Below are positions 63,699-64,000 of a DNA stretch of 64,000 nt, piece by piece. The stretch is from NCBI GenBank assembly GCA_030686995.1, contig CM060706.1, forward strand, positions 141,817,505 through 141,881,504. The letters are read 5' to 3'. The stretch comes from Artemisia argyi (Eukaryota > Streptophyta > Magnoliopsida > Asterales > Asteraceae). The notes under the pieces were generated by a model. It saw only the letters and a program-made list of their open reading frames with translations. It was not told where the DNA came from and made no database searches. The position numbers and the translations under genes were made by a program. The first letter of the stretch is position 1, and the number at the start of each line of letters is the position of its first letter.

Positions 63699-64000
63699 TG
63701 TCATGACCCGCACGATATCGGGATTCGGGATTATTCCACACTTTTCTTGGAAGAGTTTAGATAATTTTGAAAGCCCTTGGAAGATGTTGGAAGGTGTTGG
63801 AAGCTCTAAAAACTCTTAGAAACCCTAAAAGCTCATGGAAGTCCTAGAAGTTTCCCATCATGAAAGTGTGTAGAAATTGTACATAGCTTAGTTGAGTAGT
63901 ATAAATAGAGGAGGCCTCATTTTTTCAAGGCATCTAAGAAAGTTCACTTGTAATCTCTCTTGTAAAGTTCTCTAGTAATGCAAAACATTTCTCTTATTCC
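63699..64000 (+). repeat. LTR of the gag-bearing gypsy remnant, block B, cut by window end
   Basis: It begins TGTCATGACCC, has TATAAATAG at 63899-63907, and matches 40563-40880. The gag-like gene would lie just past the window. Confidence 0.75.

Larger units (their letters stand above)
58463..64000. repeat. Duplicated block B (paralogue of block A)
   Basis: It matches 23503-24577 followed directly by 37508-40870 or so, without the copia element. Its own insertions are at 58648-58843 and 58937-59939. The window ends inside it. Confidence 0.9.

Overview
The window looks like nuclear DNA of a eudicot, most likely from the daisy family (Asteraceae). It is AT-rich and contains stacked retrotransposons and DNA transposons, plant F-box genes and a plant-type DEAD-box helicase fragment. 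The family assignment is an inference: it rests on the resemblance of the copia polyprotein, with its very long coiled-coil-rich spacer, to elements I associate with Asteraceae genomes. I saw no rRNA or tRNA genes, CRISPR arrays or bacterial-style operons.

Layout. 1-18608: an Athila-type Ty3/gypsy element on the minus strand, bounded by the duplication ATGAG. It carries three LTR copies instead of two, and the third is truncated. 18609-23020: degraded DNA with a 32-bp palindromic minisatellite, a DEAD-box helicase pseudogene fragment and nested DNA transposons, including a hAT element with a perfect 8-bp target duplication. 23087-24577 and 37508-42722 form one segment (block A) holding F-box pseudogenes, a LINE tail, a CACTA-type MITE and an LTR-gag remnant. 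Block A is split by a 12.9-kb Ty1/copia element (24578-37507, minus strand, target duplication GAGAG). 42723-48271: noncoding repeats, MITEs, a small ORF, a 39-42 bp minisatellite and an array with a strict 10-bp period. 48272-50310: the only intact-looking host gene, an F-box gene that probably has two exons. 50652-53322 (block C): a partial copy of block A with a gag-like gene that is still open. 53323-58461: noncoding DNA with another hAT element. 58463-64000 (block B): a second copy of block A that lacks the copia element but carries a Stowaway MITE and a hAT element of its own. The window ends inside its LTR copy.

How the parts fit together. Blocks A and B act as each other's empty-site controls. 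The copia insertion in A and the Stowaway and hAT insertions in B are each absent from the other copy at the exact target site, so all three came after the duplication. The LINE tail, the CACTA MITE and the LTR-gag remnant are shared and so came before it. In the gypsy element, the left half of the middle LTR differs from the outer 3' LTR, while its right half is nearly identical to it. That is the pattern expected from an unequal crossover between LTRs. A later deletion then removed most of the second internal region.

Most coding potential here is broken transposon or F-box pseudogene. The features most worth a second look are the LTR crossover record, a 57-bp in-frame micro-inversion inside the gag remnant, the 10-bp-phased T-tract array, and the purine-tract plus hairpin modules in the 3' region of the copia element.
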